DNA from: Chitinophaga japonensis
Lineage (GTDB): Bacteria; Bacteroidota; Bacteroidia; Chitinophagales; Chitinophagaceae
DNA length: 64,000 nt
Reading direction: 5' to 3'
Assembly: GCF_007830125.1 (NCBI RefSeq)
Contig: NZ_VLLG01000008.1
Location: 124,001 to 188,000 of the forward strand
Both the position numbers and the translations under genes were made by a program. Under the pieces are notes generated by a model. It made no database searches, was not told where the DNA came from, and worked only from the letters and a program-made list of their open reading frames with translations. Shown in pieces: positions 61,234-64,000 of this stretch. The number at the start of each line of letters is the position of its first letter. Position 1 is the first letter of the stretch.

Positions 61234-62010
61234 ATGCAGAACATAACTCCGAAATTGACACTGGTAGGCGCTGGCCCCGGTGATCCCGAGCTGATCACCG
61301 TAAAAGGGCTGAAGGCTATCCAGCAGGCGAGGGTGATATTATACGACGCTCTTTCCAACAACGAACTGCTGGGCCATGCCCCGGCCAACTGCCTGAAGCG
61401 CTTTGTGGGCAAGCGTGCCGGCATGCATGTATATGCGCAGGAGGAGATCAACCGCATGATCGTGAAGTATGCGCTCACCTATGGCAGTGTGGTACGGCTT
61501 AAAGGCGGCGACTCATTTGTTTTTGGGCGTGGCCAGGAAGAAATTACCTTTGCACAACAGTTCGGCATTGAAACCGAGGTGATACCGGGTGTGTCGAGCG
61601 CCGTGGCAGTGCCCGGCTTCAACAAAATACCCGTTACCGCCCGCAATATCAGCGAAGGCTTTTGGGTCATAACCGGTACCACGCAAAGTGGGAGCTTGTC
61701 CCGCGACCTGGAGTTTGCCATCCAGGCCAACACCACACTGGTGATACTGATGGGGATGAGCAAACTGGCAGAAATAGCTGCCATATTCACCGCGCAGGGC
61801 AAAGGCGACATGCCGGCCGCCATTATCCAGAACGGTACGCTGCCCAACCAGAAATTAGGCGTGGGCACGGCCGGGGAGCTGGTGCAGATAGCGGAAAAGC
61901 ATGAGCTGCGCAATCCCGCCATTATCGTGGTGGGAGAGGTGGTGCGCTTCCATGAAGCGTTCCAGGCCATGCAGGAAAAGCTGGCCAGCGAGCTTAAATT
62001 AGCGGTATAA
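61234..62010 (+). CDS. cobA: Uroporphyrinogen-III C-methyltransferase
   Basis: 258 residues from the ATG at 61234 (MQNITPKLTLVGAGPGDPEL); a GTG at 61198 would add a poor N-terminus. SUMT motifs: VGAGPGDPELITVKGL, VVRLKGGDSFVFGRGQEEI and VIPGVSSAVAVPGF. It methylates uroporphyrinogen III at C2 and C7 to precorrin-2, the first step of siroheme synthesis. Its stop overlaps the next start (TAATG). It supplies the cofactor of the upstream reductase. Confidence 0.95.
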   Translation: MQNITPKLTLVGAGPGDPELITVKGLKAIQQARVILYDALSNNELLGHAPANCLKRFVGKRAGMHVYAQEEINRMIVKYALTYGSVVRLKGGDSFVFGRGQEEITFAQQFGIETEVIPGVSSAVAVPGFNKIPVTARNISEGFWVITGTTQSGSLSRDLEFAIQANTTLVILMGMSKLAEIAAIFTAQGKGDMPAAIIQNGTLPNQKLGVGTAGELVQIAEKHELRNPAIIVVGEVVRFHEAFQAMQEKLASELKLAV

Positions 62011-62600
62011 TGGAGCAAAATCATTTATTCCCCGTATTCTTCAAACTCAACCGTTTGCAGGTGCTGGTAGTGGGCGGGGGCAACATAGGCCACGAAAAGG
62101 TGAGCGCTATGTTGCAGAACAGCCCGGATGCCGGCATCACGGTGGTGGCTACCTGGTTTCTGCCGGAGCTGGAAGCGCTGGCTGCGCAGCATACCACGGT
62201 AACGCTGGTGCAGAAGGAGTTCTCCTGCGGCGACCTGCTGGGAAAAGACCTGGTAGTGGCCGCCACCAACGACCGCGAGCTGAACAGGACGGTATGGGAA
62301 AAGGCCAAATGCAGCAAGGTGCTGATCAATGTGGCCGATACCCCGGAGCTGTGCGACTTTTACCTGGGCTCCATTGTTCAGAAAGGTAACCTCAAGCTCG
62401 CTATTTCCACTAACGGCAAATCCCCCACCATTGCCAAACGCCTCAAAGAGGTATTGCAGGAAGCCCTGCCTGACACCCTGGACGAAGTACTGCATAAGCT
62501 CCAGGCCATCCGCGACCAGCTTAAAGGCGATTTTGCCGAGAAGGTAAAGCAGCTTAACAAGCTTACCGAAGTGCTGGTAAAGGACAAAACGGAACAATAG
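62010..62600 (+). CDS. Precorrin-2 dehydrogenase / sirohydrochlorin ferrochelatase (CysG N-terminal type)
   Basis: 196 residues. The NAD-binding motif VVGGGNIGHEKVSAML with the later DLVVAATNDRELNRTVWE identifies the family (Met8/CysG-N). It oxidises precorrin-2 and inserts iron, completing siroheme. The phrases LINVADTPELCDFYLGSIV and LAISTNGKSPTIAKRLKE are also conserved. It overlaps cobA by one base (TAATG), so translation may be coupled. Confidence 0.93.
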   Translation: MEQNHLFPVFFKLNRLQVLVVGGGNIGHEKVSAMLQNSPDAGITVVATWFLPELEALAAQHTTVTLVQKEFSCGDLLGKDLVVAATNDRELNRTVWEKAKCSKVLINVADTPELCDFYLGSIVQKGNLKLAISTNGKSPTIAKRLKEVLQEALPDTLDEVLHKLQAIRDQLKGDFAEKVKQLNKLTEVLVKDKTEQ

Positions 62601-62993
62601 ATCCCCCGCTTCTTACTTTTATTCACCAATCCGGCGAGTGTATGCCGTCTTGGTAATCCATATCCCGCTTAAGATATATTATAATTATTGAGATGTAATA
62701 GTTTGTTCATCCCTTCCATTCCACTGTTTAGTAATGATTTTTACGTAAATGATTGTTATCCAATTAGATAACCATATTTTACGCTTTGTTTCATTCATAT
62801 TATAAATAAAAATATATTTATAAATTCATCGAGAAATTAAAAAAATAAGGAGAAATTTCCTTAATTTTATGTCAGTAAATGAGGAAGTGACATCAGCAGA
62901 CGATCTTAATGCCAGTTTTAGTTAGATTAAGATTATTTTAATATATCGCTGTCTTTGGAGAAGAACCAACTAGAAAAGTCATAAAACCATCCA
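62601..62993. other. AT-rich non-coding gap after the siroheme operon
   Basis: Very low GC, unlike everything around. It has no convincing gene. A tiny frame (62869-62925, 18 codons, MSVNEEVTSADDLNASFS) preceded by an AAGGAGA/TTTCCTT near-palindrome is seen, without family. Confidence 0.5.
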
Positions 62994-63050
62994 AAAGGGA
63001 GCAGCACTATCACATGATTGCCTGACGGTAGCACCGGTGCTGCTCCCTTT
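62994..63050. repeat. Perfect 14-bp inverted repeat with a 29-base loop
   Basis: AAAGGGAGCAGCAC (62994-63007) pairs with GTGCTGCTCCCTTT (63037-63050). The stem is of normal GC in a region that is otherwise AT-rich. No U-run follows on the plus strand. Confidence 0.6.
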
Positions 63051-63077
63051 AACCAGATTACAGTTCTTATATATAGC

Positions 63078-63189
63078 ATAAAGAAAGTAGCGGTTATAGG
63101 CGGGGGGCTACTGGGCACCAGGGCAGCTAAGGCCATGTAAAGATCTTGACCTTGAGGCCTACCCCCGCCTTATGCCGCGCCAATTTATC
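63078..63189 (+). pseudogene. Decayed fragment of nitrite reductase large subunit (nirB)
   Basis: Translation of 63078-63137 gives IKKVAVIGGGLLGTRAAKAM, the NAD/FAD-binding start of a NirB-like oxidoreductase. A TAA follows, but after a one-base shift (63139-63162) comes KDLDLEAY, and directly after that PRLMPRQF (63163-63186). In NirB these phrases are contiguous as KALxDLGLExHVVEFAPRLMPRQ; here the VVEFA part is missing as a clean gap of about 15 bases. Frameshift, deletion and absence of the rest make this a relic. NirB uses siroheme, as does the nearby reductase. Confidence 0.65.
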
Positions 63190-63245
63190 ACCCCACCTCT
63201 TTATCAACCAACGTCGAGATTCCCGCTTCCCTATAGTTTACCTTC

Positions 63246-63271
63246 TACCGGGCCCGAAAGGGGCCCCGGTA
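63246..63271. repeat. GC-rich hairpin with GAAA loop before the HD gene
   Basis: TACCGGGCCC-GAAA-GGGGCCCCGGTA forms a stem with a small bulge, 56 bases before the HD gene start. It may be a terminator relic or a regulatory element. Confidence 0.4.
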
Positions 63272-63326
63272 AAGGTGTTCGCTGTTATTATATTGCGGCC
63301 CGGATCGCTTATATTTGTAACTGAAT

Positions 63327-63992
63327 ATGGATGAAACAACATTAAAGACACATTTCATTGAAAGGACTGTTACCTATGTAAAAAGGGAGTTGACCCACGC
63401 AGAAGGCGGCCACGACTGGTGGCATATACAGCGGGTATGGCAACTGGCCCGCCATATCGGGGCCATGGAGCAGGTGGATATGCTGGTGGTAGAGCTGGGC
63501 GCCCTTTTACATGATATTGCAGACTCCAAGTTCCATAACGGAGATGAAACCGTTGGTCCTGAAAAAGCACGCCGTTTTTTGCTGCAGATAGATACCCCGG
63601 AGCCCGTGGTGCAGCACGTTGTAAATATTATTCAGCACATTTCCTTTAAAGGCGGCAATCACCGGCAGGAGTTCCACTCGCCGGAGCTGGCCGTCGTGCA
63701 GGATGCCGACCGCCTGGACGCGCTGGGCGCCATTGGCATTGCCCGCACTTTCAATTACGGCGGGTTTAAAAACCGTCCCATTTACGACCCTGCTGTCAGC
63801 CCCAACCTGCAGATGACCAAAGAGCAATACAAGCAAAGCATGGGGCCTACCATTAACCATTTTTACGAAAAGCTGCTGCTGCTGAAGGATCGTATGAACA
63901 CCCCCACCGCCAAAGCCATGGCAGAAGAGCGCCACCAGTTCATGGAGCAGTTCCTGAAACAGTTCTATGCAGAATGGGAGGGGAGGGTGTAG
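63327..63992 (+). CDS. HD domain-containing phosphohydrolase (YedJ-like)
   Basis: 221 residues. The HD motif is seen in HDWWHIQRVWQLARHI (first His) and LGALLHDIADSKFH (His-Asp), followed by VQDADRLDALGAIGIARTFN with the last metal Asp. This order of four metal ligands matches uncharacterised HD hydrolases of the YedJ type, thought to act on nucleotides or related phosphates. The stop lies eight bases before the window end. Confidence 0.9.
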   Translation: MDETTLKTHFIERTVTYVKRELTHAEGGHDWWHIQRVWQLARHIGAMEQVDMLVVELGALLHDIADSKFHNGDETVGPEKARRFLLQIDTPEPVVQHVVNIIQHISFKGGNHRQEFHSPELAVVQDADRLDALGAIGIARTFNYGGFKNRPIYDPAVSPNLQMTKEQYKQSMGPTINHFYEKLLLLKDRMNTPTAKAMAEERHQFMEQFLKQFYAEWEGRV

Positions 63993-64000
63993 TTAGAATG

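Noticed and set aside
62933..63136. Minus-strand 67-residue frame in the AT-rich gap
   Set aside because: It crosses the perfect hairpin and the nirB relic; the C-terminal part (GWFYDFSSWFFSKDSDILK) looks protein-like, but there is no family and no proper start.

Overview
The window looks like chromosomal DNA of a Bacteroidota bacterium, most likely family Chitinophagaceae (Chitinophaga-like). The evidence is a SusC/SusD pair with an ECF sigma factor and FecR regulator, type IX secretion (T9SS) C-terminal sorting domains, LytS/LytTR signalling, TAnnTTTG-type -7 promoter elements, and almost no Shine-Dalgarno sequences apart from one strong exception at rpsA. No CRISPR array, integrase, transposase or rRNA was seen.

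Layout. 1-2.7 kb: the 3' end of a GH32 gene, an imine-reductase-like gene divergent from an HxlR regulator, and an aldo/keto reductase. 2.8-10.6 kb: a secreted FAD oxidoreductase with a golvesin-like C-terminus, a DUF5690 membrane protein, two small unknowns, and a secreted DUF1080 hydrolase paired with a beta-propeller/cytochrome c protein. 10.7-14.8 kb: minus-strand VOC protein, AraC and Crp/Fnr regulators, a secreted unknown and a sulfatase. 14.9-26.2 kb: a polysaccharide-utilisation locus (ECF sigma, FecR, SusC, SusD, phosphodiester glycosidase, endonuclease/exonuclease/phosphatase-fold enzyme, SGNH hydrolase) whose enzymes point to a phosphodiester-containing glycan rather than an ordinary polysaccharide. 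26.2-31.2 kb: an AT-richer block of poorly conserved small genes, ending at tRNA-Asp. 31.4-37.7 kb: core genes accA, dapA, rnz, a STAS protein and clpC. 38.2-43.6 kb: three secreted proteins, two of them tail-fibre-like paralogues and one with a T9SS sorting domain. 43.7-52.3 kb: cmk, a TPR-LytS/LytTR two-component pair, ispH, a rhomboid protease and rpsA. 52.4-58.9 kb: GH78 rhamnosidase, a sugar-isomerase-fold protein, a methyltransferase, a HAD phosphatase and an AraC-Ogt fusion. 59-64 kb: a sulfite reductase with a HEPN-like tail, followed by the two siroheme-synthesis genes, an AT-rich gap holding a decayed nirB fragment, and an HD phosphohydrolase.

Most interesting points: the phosphodiester-directed PUL; the tail-fibre-like secreted cassette; a dispersed AT-rich palindromic repeat in three gaps, one copy of which supplies the C-terminus of a protein; the nirB relic beside the siroheme/sulfite-reductase operon; and rpsA with a TTG start behind a strong Shine-Dalgarno sequence. 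All functional assignments rest on reading motifs and family resemblance by eye. No database search was run.
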